Made by a program: the position numbers and the translations under genes
Origin: Pseudomonadota bacterium
GTDB lineage: Bacteria > Pseudomonadota > Gammaproteobacteria > Burkholderiales > Burkholderiaceae_C
Length of the DNA stretch: 64,000 nt
Reading direction: 5' to 3'
Assembly: GCA_023442945.1 (NCBI GenBank)
Contig: JAEZWW010000113.1
Span: forward strand, 1 to 64,000
Notes under the pieces: model-generated
What the model was told of the DNA's origin: nothing
The model's database searches: none
Seen by the model: the letters and a program-made list of their open reading frames with translations, nothing else
Part shown: positions 8,432-15,669 of the stretch, piece after piece
Layout: the number at the start of each line of letters is the position of its first letter
How positions within the stretch are numbered: the first letter of the stretch is position 1

Positions 8432-8480
8432 GAAGAAACTACAAATTCAATAGCTGCCCGCGCAATCTCCCGTACGGCTT
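8432..8480 (-). repeat. R1 dispersed repeat, right end of the large palindrome
   Basis: Reverse copy: AAATTCAATAGCTGCCCGCG followed by CAATCTCCCGTACGG. Its 5' half is nearly the exact complement of the left-end copy, which is what makes the element end-symmetric. Confidence 0.85.
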
Positions 8481-8524
8481 CAGGCAGATATGCATCCAAA
8501 TCACCTCCCGCGCCCTCACCGCGC

Positions 8525-9460
8525 TCAACCCCGCCTCAACCGCGGAAACAAGCGCTCCGCATTCCCCCGATCGATCGCATAGCGCTGCTCTGGCGTCAAG
8601 GCAAATTCGTCCAGCAAGCGCGCAAAGTGCCACGACCTTTCTTTCGGCGCGAACGGCCAGTCGCTGCCAAAGGTGATGTGCGTGGGCTCGGCAAAGGCCA
8701 GCAGGCTGGGCAGCGCGTAGGGGCTGCTGGACAAGGCCAGATCGTAGTAGAAGCGCTTCAGGCGCGCGCGGCCCTGGGCCATGTCTTCACCGTCGTCGGC
8801 GCAGGCGCGGGCCATGCGTTCGGCCGCAAAGGGGACGAAGCCGCCGGCGTGCGACAGGATGATCTTCAGGTCGGGATAGCGTTCAAACGTGCCGACGCGC
8901 GCCAGGTTGATGGCGGCGCGCGTGGTGTCCAGCAGGAAGTCGGCGACAAAGGGGGCGATGCCGGGCACGGGCGGGCATGGCAGCGACGAGGGGTGGATGA
9001 AAACCACGGCGCGGCGCGCGTTCAGCTCGGCCATCAGCGGCTCCCACGCGGGGTCGCCCAGGTAGGTGCCGCGCACGTTGGCCAGCAGCACGACGCCATC
9101 GGCGCCCAGCACGTCGAAGGCGTGGCGCGCTTCGGCGATGGCGCCTTCCACGTCGGGCAGTGTGAGCGTGGCGAAGAAGCCGAAGCGGCCCGGCGCGCCG
9201 CGCACCACGTTGGCGGCGAATTCGTTGACCTCGCGCGCCTTGTCGCGCGCTTCAGCGTCGTCGCCCAGGTGGGCACCCGGCGTGGACACGGACAGGATGC
9301 CGGTGGCGATGCCGGCGCCGTCCATCAGCTCCAGTGCGGTGGGTACGGTCCATTCGGGGATGGCGCGGCCGCCGGCGTTGATGCCGCGCGACGCCAGCCA
9401 GGCCGCATACGCGGGCGGGACGACGTGCAGGTGGGTGTCGATGCGTTGGGGGGAAGTCAT
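8525..9460 (-). CDS. Amidohydrolase 2 family metal-dependent hydrolase
   Basis: The 311-residue TIM-barrel protein is of the ACMSD/OmpS-like amidohydrolase 2 family. Metal-binding motifs are DTHLHVVP near the N-terminus, VFIHPSSLP near 140-150, LSHAGGFVPF near 195-205 and the aspartate in FGSDWPFAP near 260. Family members decarboxylate or hydrolyse aromatic ring-cleavage products and lactones; the substrate here is unknown. ATG 9460 is chosen because AGGAGCG lies just before it; a further ATG at 9478 lacks this. It follows the Bug binding protein gene by 14 bp, so both are probably one operon under the divergent LysR regulator. Confidence 0.85.
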   Translation of the reverse strand: MTSPQRIDTHLHVVPPAYAAWLASRGINAGGRAIPEWTVPTALELMDGAGIATGILSVSTPGAHLGDDAEARDKAREVNEFAANVVRGAPGRFGFFATLTLPDVEGAIAEARHAFDVLGADGVVLLANVRGTYLGDPAWEPLMAELNARRAVVFIHPSSLPCPPVPGIAPFVADFLLDTTRAAINLARVGTFERYPDLKIILSHAGGFVPFAAERMARACADDGEDMAQGRARLKRFYYDLALSSSPYALPSLLAFAEPTHITFGSDWPFAPKERSWHFARLLDEFALTPEQRYAIDRGNAERLFPRLRRG

Positions 9461-9474
9461 GGCGCGCTCCTGCC

Positions 9475-10434
9475 TCATTCGGCTTTCAGGTCAGCGCGCT
9501 TGACGGCGCCGGCCCACAACTTTTGCTCGCGCGCCAGAAAGTCGCGCGCGTCCTTGACGCTGCCGCCTACTGGATAGGTCGCCGCGGTCTGCAGCTTTTG
9601 CACCAGCGCGGGCGCCTTCAGCGCCGCGTTCACGGCGTCGTTGAGCTGCTGCACGCGCGCGGCGGGCACGCCCTTGTTCGTGAACAGCATGAACCAGCCG
9701 GACACTTCCAGGCCGGGCACGGTGGCCTTGGCCAGCGGGTACGCCTCCAGCCCCGGCAACACCTGACGCGACGTCACGGCCAACGCCTGCAGGCGCCCCG
9801 CCTTGACCAGCGGCAGCAGCGGCGCGATGCCGTCGACCGACACCTGCGTATCGCCACCGACCACCGACTGGATCGCCTGCCCGCTGGTACCCATCGGTAC
9901 GTTGCGCAGCTGGACGCCCGCCATCTGCTCCAGCAGTTCGCCACTCAGGTGCGGGACTGAGCCGCGCGAAGGGCTGCCCAAGGTCAGCTCGTCCGGCTTG
10001 GCCTTGGCCTGCGCGATCAGCTCGCCCAGCGTCTTGATACCGGTCTTGGGGTTGGCGACGAACAGCATCGGCGTATCCGCCACCACCGACACCGCTTCAA
10101 AGTCGCGCGCCATGTCGTACTTGGCCGCGCGGTACAGCAGCGGCGTGAGGGTGACCACCGCCGCCTGCGCCAGCAGCACGGTGTTGCCGTCGGCCTTGGC
10201 CGATTTGGCGGCCAGGGTGGCGACGATGCCGCCCGCCCCCGGCCGGTTGTCGATGACCACCGGTTGGCCCAGGCGCTGGGTCAGCTCGTCGCCCAGCAGG
10301 CGCGCCACGATGTCGGGCGCGCTGCCGGCGCCCGAGGGCACGACCATGGTCAAGGTCGGGGTGGCGCTGGCCCAGCTGGCCGTGCCGCACAGCGCGGCGG
10401 TGGCCAGCCAACGTCGCCAAGGGCGTCTTTGCAT
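9475..10434 (-). CDS. Bug/TctC-family tripartite tricarboxylate transporter substrate-binding protein
   Basis: About 319 residues. A signal peptide (MQRRPWRRWLATAALCGTAS, cleavage near ASA-TPT) directs it to the periplasm. The family fold is recognisable from VVPSGAGSAPDIVARLLGDE and VIDNRPGAGGIVA near residues 30-70, and YDMARDFEAVSVVADTP near 110. Bug proteins bind carboxylates or related small molecules, often with no dedicated membrane partner nearby, as here. Start ATG 10434 has AGGAG upstream; the longer open frame to 10503 would spoil the signal peptide. It probably supplies the ligand degraded by the adjacent amidohydrolase, or senses it. Confidence 0.88.
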   Translation of the reverse strand: MQRRPWRRWLATAALCGTASWASATPTLTMVVPSGAGSAPDIVARLLGDELTQRLGQPVVIDNRPGAGGIVATLAAKSAKADGNTVLLAQAAVVTLTPLLYRAAKYDMARDFEAVSVVADTPMLFVANPKTGIKTLGELIAQAKAKPDELTLGSPSRGSVPHLSGELLEQMAGVQLRNVPMGTSGQAIQSVVGGDTQVSVDGIAPLLPLVKAGRLQALAVTSRQVLPGLEAYPLAKATVPGLEVSGWFMLFTNKGVPAARVQQLNDAVNAALKAPALVQKLQTAATYPVGGSVKDARDFLAREQKLWAGAVKRADLKAE

Positions 10435-10565
10435 GTTGGGTCTCCTGGGTTGCTCGGCCAAAAAAAAGAGGTCGACCGGCCCGCGCTTCAAGCGCGTTGC
10501 CACGCAGGGTAAGCGGCGGCAGAATTCGCGTCTACAGGATAAAACTGAAGAGCCGAATCGATGTC

Positions 10566-11471
10566 ATGGATATCAGAACCATCGACCTGAACCTCTTGCC
10601 GGTGCTGGACGCGCTGCTGCGCCACCGCAGCGTGACCCTGGCCGCGCGCGAGCTGGACATGAGCCAGTCCGCCCTTAGCGCCGCGCTGGCCCGCCTGCGC
10701 AAGCTGCTGGACGACGAGCTGTTCGTGCGCACCGGCCGCGGGCTGAGGACGACGGCGCGTGCGGACGCACTGGCCGAGCCCGTCGCCGCCATCCTGGCGC
10801 AGCTGCGCGACCAGGTCCTGCGCCCGGCGGTGTTCGATCCGGGCAGCGCGCAGCGCAACTTCCAGCTGCTGCTGTCCGACGTGGGCGCGTACGTGCTGCT
10901 GCCGCGCATCGTGCGCGCGGTGCGGGCCTTGGCGCCGGGCGTGTCGCTGACGCTGCACCCGCTGGGCGGCACCGATATCGCGGGCGAGCTGACCGACGGC
11001 CGGATCGACCTGGCCATCGGCCACTACCCCGCCCTGCCCGACAGCCTGTTTCAGCGCCGCCTGTTCGACCGCCACTTCGTCGGCTTGGTGCGGCGCGGCC
11101 ACCCGGCAGCACAAGGTCAGCGCCTCAGCCTGCACCGCTTTGCCGCCACCCCGCAATTGGTTGTGCGGCTCACCTCGGGCATTCAGGTGCACATCGACGA
11201 TGCGCTGGCGCGCGAAGGCCTCAGCCGCCCCGACACGCTGGAATTGCCGTCTTACCTGATGGTGCCGCCGCTGCTGGAAGCCACCGACCACCTGGCCGTC
11301 GTGCCCGGCCAGCTGGCCGACGCCTTCATCGCCGACGGCCGGCTGGCCGCGCTGGACCTGCCTTTGTCACTGCCCAACAGCACCATCCGCATGCACTGGC
11401 ACCGGCGCTTTCATGAAGACCCGGGCAATGCGTGGCTGCGCGGCGTGGTCGCGGCGGAGCTGGGCGGCTGA
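10566..11471 (+). CDS. LysR-family transcriptional regulator
   Basis: The 301-residue protein has an N-terminal LysR helix-turn-helix: LDALLRHRSVTLAARELDM then SQSALSAALARLRKLLDDEL, residues 12-50. A periplasmic-binding-like effector domain follows. Its NodD/NahR-like beginning (MDIRTIDLNLLPVLDALL) is common in regulators of aromatic or carboxylate catabolism. It is transcribed divergently from the Bug/amidohydrolase pair across a 131-bp gap, the standard arrangement for a LysR regulator and its target. No convincing T-N11-A pair stood out in the gap. Confidence 0.9.
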   Translation: MDIRTIDLNLLPVLDALLRHRSVTLAARELDMSQSALSAALARLRKLLDDELFVRTGRGLRTTARADALAEPVAAILAQLRDQVLRPAVFDPGSAQRNFQLLLSDVGAYVLLPRIVRAVRALAPGVSLTLHPLGGTDIAGELTDGRIDLAIGHYPALPDSLFQRRLFDRHFVGLVRRGHPAAQGQRLSLHRFAATPQLVVRLTSGIQVHIDDALAREGLSRPDTLELPSYLMVPPLLEATDHLAVVPGQLADAFIADGRLAALDLPLSLPNSTIRMHWHRRFHEDPGNAWLRGVVAAELGG

Positions 11472-11490
11472 GCGCCCAGCCGGCCCGCCG

Positions 11491-12732
11491 TCAGCGCCCC
11501 TGACGGCGGCGGCGCAAGCCCAATGCAGCCACGCCAGCGGTCAGCAAACCCATCAGCGCCAGCGCGCCTTGCTGCAAGGTAGGCACTGGCGGGATCACCA
11601 CGCCCGGCCCCGACAAGGTCACGGTGGCCACGGCGGTCTTGCAGGCGCTGGACTGGAAATTGGGGACCACGGAATTGCCGTAGTCGGGGCACAGGCGGTA
11701 GGTCAGCGTCTGGGTGCCAGCCTGGCCGGGGGCCACGGCGATGGTGCCGGTGGCGGGGTCCAGCGTCAGGCCCGGGTCGGCGCTGACCTGGGTCAGCGCG
11801 CGGTTTTCTGTCGGTACGGTGGGCGCGGTCATCGTGGCCAGGCGATCGTTGCCCAATACGCTTGGCGTGGTACCGCCATTCAAGGCGGTGAAGCTGAAGG
11901 CCGGGTCGGGCGTGCCGTCGGCCAATTGCCCATCGTCCTGCGCTTCCACGGTGACCGCCTGCATCGCCATCATCGCGTCGTCGAGTATGGCGCGCCGGTC
12001 GGTGGCGCCCGCCTGCAGGGTGAGGTAGGCCCGCAATGCGTAGGCATGGCCCGGCCGCAGCGGCACGGGGGACCTCACCGTGCCCGCTAGACCCTGTTCG
12101 GCTAATTTTCCGACGCGGCCGCACGCGGATAGCCTTCCTTCCTGGGCACCCAACAAAGGCCAAGTCTGGTTACTGACGAAGGCGTACACACCGGTTTGTT
12201 TCAGCGTGTTGACATCGTTCCGGGTACCCAGCGGGTACTCCACGCCGTCGTTGCCCCTGTCCACTAAGGCCATTTGCACTTGAAATTGGGTGCCATAGGA
12301 GCTGGTTCTGGGCATTTCAAAGGCCGCCTGGTTCAGCACCACATCGCTGCCCGGCAAGGCTGCAGTGGTGAAAGGGAAGTCCACATATGTGGGTGCGCCC
12401 GGATCCAGGTTGTCGAACAAAATGACCGTATTCCACTGGGAACCGACAGTGTGTTTGTCTGGGACTGCGAACACCATGGACTCCGGGATGAGCATCGCCC
12501 CGTCGTACCGGTCAGACGGCGGTTGTACCGCAGCAGCCGACGGCATTGTGCCGCCGAGCGAGCAAGGGTAGGCGTCCGGCGTGAGCGTGCCGAATGGGCG
12601 GTTGCTCATCCAGCCGACTACGGTGTGGTTGACACTGGGGTCAGGTGGCTGGGCGGCCGTGGCCGCTGCCAGTGAAGCCAATCCGGCCGAAAAGGCGAGA
12701 ATCGATGCGCGAAGTGGGAAAGGAATGTGCAT
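11491..12732 (-). CDS. Secreted protein with IPTL-CTERM-type sorting tail
   Basis: The 413-residue protein starts with a signal peptide (MHIPFPLRASILAFSAGLAS, cleavage near ATAAQP). It ends with the tripartite tail of PEP-CTERM-like proteins: a VPTLQQGA motif, a hydrophobic helix (LALMGLLTAGVAALGL) and an RRRRQGR anchor. This is the IPTL-CTERM pattern, whose proteins are thought to be processed by exosortase-type enzymes; none is in this window. The central part resembles no domain I can name. A weak repeat of the form T(V/A)TVTLSGPG near 365 suggests beta-sandwich modules. An AT-rich upstream region of about 100 bp probably contains the promoter. Confidence 0.7.
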   Translation of the reverse strand: MHIPFPLRASILAFSAGLASLAAATAAQPPDPSVNHTVVGWMSNRPFGTLTPDAYPCSLGGTMPSAAAVQPPSDRYDGAMLIPESMVFAVPDKHTVGSQWNTVILFDNLDPGAPTYVDFPFTTAALPGSDVVLNQAAFEMPRTSSYGTQFQVQMALVDRGNDGVEYPLGTRNDVNTLKQTGVYAFVSNQTWPLLGAQEGRLSACGRVGKLAEQGLAGTVRSPVPLRPGHAYALRAYLTLQAGATDRRAILDDAMMAMQAVTVEAQDDGQLADGTPDPAFSFTALNGGTTPSVLGNDRLATMTAPTVPTENRALTQVSADPGLTLDPATGTIAVAPGQAGTQTLTYRLCPDYGNSVVPNFQSSACKTAVATVTLSGPGVVIPPVPTLQQGALALMGLLTAGVAALGLRRRRQGR

Positions 12733-13125
12733 GCTGAACTGTATAGGAATGGACCCATAAACTATATCTTTCGCACTAGCTTCATTGGCTATATATAGTA
12801 ATATTTTCTTATATTTAGTACTTATTCATTAATTTTTGAACGCCTTTGCCCTTTTGATCGCGCCCAACAAGATGGACGCGATGCTGGAACCTTCAGGGAC
12901 AGCGTCCTCCGCCATCAGGGCCGGCGCCGGTGCGTCCCCCACAGGCTTTGTCACCCCCAGTGAAACCGGGGCATACTCGCGGGCGCTTGCTGCGGACCCT
13001 CACTCAACGCGGGTCCGCGGATCGCTACATCTTGCATAGCTGCCCCCGTAGCACCAAACGCGGCTGACCGGTGATACGTCGAGGATTTCAATGCGTTTCT
13101 AGGCGCCATGGCAGGCGCCTCCGCC
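12733..13125. other. Intergenic region: AT-rich promoter zone and a hairpin
   Basis: Positions 12740-12840 are strikingly AT-rich for this genome and probably contain the promoter of the IPTL-CTERM gene. A stem GCGGACCC (12992-12999) with GGGTCCGC (13011-13018) lies near the 3' end of the alpha-E gene but has no T-run. A short R1-like scrap (CATAGCTGCCCCCGTAGC) lies near 13030-13050. The 67-codon frame at 12836-13039 is not convincing. Confidence 0.5.
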
Positions 13126-14082
13126 TCAATCCGCTGCCACCAAAAAGTCCCGGCTGATGTGCCCGCCCAAAGTGTTCACCCGGTCGAGGAACTGCGTCAA
13201 GAAGGCGTGCAGCCCGGTCGCCAGGATCTCTTCGATGTGGCCAAAGCGCAGGTCGGCGCGCAGGCGGCCGGCGTGGCGCATGGTTTCGCCCACCGGGTCG
13301 GCGCCGACCAGACGCAGGTTGCCCACCACTTCGGACATGCAGTGATGCAGCGAGCGCGGCATGTCGTGGCGCAGCATCAACAGCTCGGCCACGCGCTCGG
13401 GCTCGATCACGTCGCGGTAGACCTTGCGGTAGACCTCGAACGCGCTGACGCTGCGCAGGATGGCCGACCAGTGGTAGAAGTCGTATTCGATGTCGCGCTC
13501 GCTGGCGGTGCCGAAGAAGTCGCTTTCGACCGCGTGGAACTTCACGTCCAACAGGCGAGCGGTGTTGTCGGCGCGCTCCAGGAAGGTGCCCAGGCGCAGG
13601 AAGTGAAAGGCCTCGTCCTGCAGCATGGTGCCGAGCGTCACGCCGCGCGACAGGTGCGAGCGGAACTTGACCCATTCGAAGAATTCGCCCGCGTCGCGCT
13701 CAAACGCGCCGGCGCGGCGCAGGCGCACGATCTCCAGCCAGGTCTGGTTCAGCGTCTCCCACACCTCAGTCGTCAGCGCGCCGCGCACGGCGCGGGCGTT
13801 TTCGCGCGCCGCCTTCAGGCAGGCCATGATGGACGCGGGGTTGCCCTCGTCCAGCACCATGAAGTTCATCACGCCCTGCGGTGTGACCTCGCCATGGCGC
13901 GCGGCGTAGGCCGGCAGCAGTTCGCTGATCGACAGGATGCCGGTCCAGCCGTATTCCGACACCGCCGCCGATTGCGGCAGCAGCGAGGTTTCGTAGTGCA
14001 CGTTCAGCAAACGTGCGGTGTTCTCTGCGCGTTCTGTGTACCTCGACATCCAGAACAGGTGATCAGCGGTGCGGCTCAGCAT
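13126..14082 (-). CDS. Alpha-E domain protein (DUF403)
   Basis: The 318-residue, mostly helical protein begins with MLSRTADHLFWMSRYTERAE, the signature of the alpha-E domain family. These proteins are regularly encoded next to circularly permuted ATP-grasp enzymes and transglutaminases. Their biochemical role is not established; a part in making or modifying a peptide-like product has been proposed from gene context. A second motif, LGTFLERADNTARLLDVKFH near 165-185, echoes the first and suggests an internal duplication. It follows the ATP-grasp gene by 12 bp and is surely cotranscribed. A fused homologue occurs at the C-terminus of the 22-kb gene. Confidence 0.9.
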   Translation of the reverse strand: MLSRTADHLFWMSRYTERAENTARLLNVHYETSLLPQSAAVSEYGWTGILSISELLPAYAARHGEVTPQGVMNFMVLDEGNPASIMACLKAARENARAVRGALTTEVWETLNQTWLEIVRLRRAGAFERDAGEFFEWVKFRSHLSRGVTLGTMLQDEAFHFLRLGTFLERADNTARLLDVKFHAVESDFFGTASERDIEYDFYHWSAILRSVSAFEVYRKVYRDVIEPERVAELLMLRHDMPRSLHHCMSEVVGNLRLVGADPVGETMRHAGRLRADLRFGHIEEILATGLHAFLTQFLDRVNTLGGHISRDFLVAAD

Positions 14083-14094
14083 GGTGCAACTTCC

Positions 14095-15564
14095 TCAAGC
14101 TTCCAGTACCCAGGTGTCTTTGGTTCCGCCGCCCTGCGACGAGTTGACCACCAGCGACCCCTGCTGCAACGCCACGCGCGTCAGCCCGCCGGGCACCATC
14201 TGCACCTCCTTGCCCGACAGCACGAAGGGCCGCAGGTCGATGTGGCGCGGGGCGATGCCGGCGTCGACGTAGGTCGGGCAGCTCGACAGGCTGAGCGTGG
14301 GCTGGGCGATGTAGCCGGACGGATTGGCCAGCACGGCGGCGCGGAAGGCCTCGATCTCGGCGGCGGTGGACGCGGGTCCGACCAGCATGCCGTAACCGCC
14401 CGCGCCGTGCACTTCCTTCACCACCAGCTTGTGCAGGTTGGCCATGACGTACTGCAGGTCCTCCGGCTGGCGGCACATGTAGGTCGGCACATTGCTGAGA
14501 ATCGGTTTTTCCCCCAGGTAGAACTCAATCATCTTGGGCACGTAGGGGTAGATCGACTTGTCGTCCGCCACGCCGGTGCCGACGCCGTTGCAGATCGTCA
14601 CGTGGCCGGCGCGGTAGGCGTCCATCAGGCCGGCGCAGCCCAGGGTCGAATCGGTGCGGAACACCTTCGGGTCCAGAAAGTCGTCGTCCACGCGGCGGTA
14701 GATCACGTCCACGCGCTTGGGGCCGCGCGTGGTGCGCATGTAGACGAAGTCGTCCTTGACGAACAAGTCCTGCCCCTCGACCAGCTCCACGCCCATCTGC
14801 TGGGCCAGAAAGGCGTGTTCGAAGTACGCGCTGTTGTACATGCCGGGCGTCAGCACCACCACCGTTGGGTTGGCCGACGTGCCGGGGCTGCTGTCGCGCA
14901 GGGTTTCCAGCAGCAGGTCGGGGTAATGGGCGACGGGCGCGACGGAATGGCGCGCAAACAGGCCGGGGAACAGCCGCATCATCATCTTGCGGTCTTCCAG
15001 CATGTAGCTCACGCCGCTGGGCACGCGCAGGTTGTCTTCCAGCACGAAGTACTCGCCCGTGCCGTCAGCGCGCCCAGCGCGCACGATGTCCACGCCCGAG
15101 ATGTGCGAATAGATCTGGCCCGGCACGTCCACGCCCTGCATGCTCTCCCGGTACTGCGCGTTCTTCAGCACCTGATCCTTGGGCACAATGCCGGCGCGCA
15201 GGATCTCCTGGTCGTGGTAGACGTCGTGCAGAAAACGGTTGAGCGCCGTCACGCGCTGGGCCAGGCCGCGCTCCAGGTGGTCCCATTCGCCGGCCGGGAT
15301 GATGCGCGGGATCAGGTCGAACGGGATCAAGCGTTCGGTGCCCGAGCCGTCGGCGTCCTTGGCGCCGTACACGGCGAAGGTGATGCCGACGCGGCGGAAG
15401 ATGACCTCGGCCTCCTCGCGCCGGTCGCGCATCAACTCGGGGCTTTGGCCGGCCAGCCACGCCGCGTAGGTGCGGTAATGGTCGCGCACGGGGGACGCGG
15501 CATAGGCCTCGGGCAGCGCCGCCAGGCTGGCCAGCGATTCGTACATCTCATCAAACGGGTGCAT
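14095..15564 (-). CDS. Circularly permuted type 2 ATP-grasp protein (DUF404/DUF407)
   Basis: About 489 residues. The family is identified by FDEMYESLASLAALPEAY at the N-terminus, the region with GVDVPGQIYSHISGVDIVR, the VLEDNLRVPSGVSYMLEDR motif near 190, and VKEVHGAGGYGMLVGP near 385. The permuted ATP-grasp fold suggests ATP-dependent ligation of a carboxylate to an amine, but no substrate is known. ATG 15564 is chosen because AGGAGG lies 8 bases before it; the longer frame to 15597 lacks a site. It is first in a two-gene unit with the alpha-E gene. A second, fused copy lies at 22.1-24.7 kb. Confidence 0.9.
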   Translation of the reverse strand: MHPFDEMYESLASLAALPEAYAASPVRDHYRTYAAWLAGQSPELMRDRREEAEVIFRRVGITFAVYGAKDADGSGTERLIPFDLIPRIIPAGEWDHLERGLAQRVTALNRFLHDVYHDQEILRAGIVPKDQVLKNAQYRESMQGVDVPGQIYSHISGVDIVRAGRADGTGEYFVLEDNLRVPSGVSYMLEDRKMMMRLFPGLFARHSVAPVAHYPDLLLETLRDSSPGTSANPTVVVLTPGMYNSAYFEHAFLAQQMGVELVEGQDLFVKDDFVYMRTTRGPKRVDVIYRRVDDDFLDPKVFRTDSTLGCAGLMDAYRAGHVTICNGVGTGVADDKSIYPYVPKMIEFYLGEKPILSNVPTYMCRQPEDLQYVMANLHKLVVKEVHGAGGYGMLVGPASTAAEIEAFRAAVLANPSGYIAQPTLSLSSCPTYVDAGIAPRHIDLRPFVLSGKEVQMVPGGLTRVALQQGSLVVNSSQGGGTKDTWVLEA

Positions 15565-15669
15565 CCCAAAGCCTCCTGCTGCAACCGCCAGCGTCACCGC
15601 GCGGGCTGGCCCACCTAGGATAGCAAGAAGGGGGCCAGCGTTGCCATCGGGGGCTCCCCGCAGCGGCGT

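Larger units (their letters stand above)
7610..8480. repeat. ~870-bp imperfect palindrome bounded by R1 copies
   Basis: The two halves are inverted copies with many mismatches. GAGGCCGGGAAATGCGCCC near 7711-7730 matches the complement of GGGCGCACTTCCCGGCCTTC near 8342-8362. TCTTTGACTCGCCAAAGAAA near 7751-7770 matches the complement of a segment near 8311-8330. GGCCATCGCTGCGCTCGGCC near 8001-8021 faces GGCCGAGCGAAGCGATGGCC near 8062-8083. The turn is near 8020-8062. An R1 copy lies at each outer end in opposite orientation. Several open frames cross it on both strands, but none shows domain similarity or sensible codon use, so I treat it as non-coding. Confidence 0.8.

Noticed and set aside
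7704..8499. Several open frames of 80-250 codons across the large palindrome
   Set aside because: They occur on both strands of an inverted repeat, lack domain signatures and ribosome sites, and have repeat-derived composition.
12836..13039. 67-codon plus-strand frame
   Set aside because: No ribosome site, no recognisable pattern, and a hairpin lies inside it.
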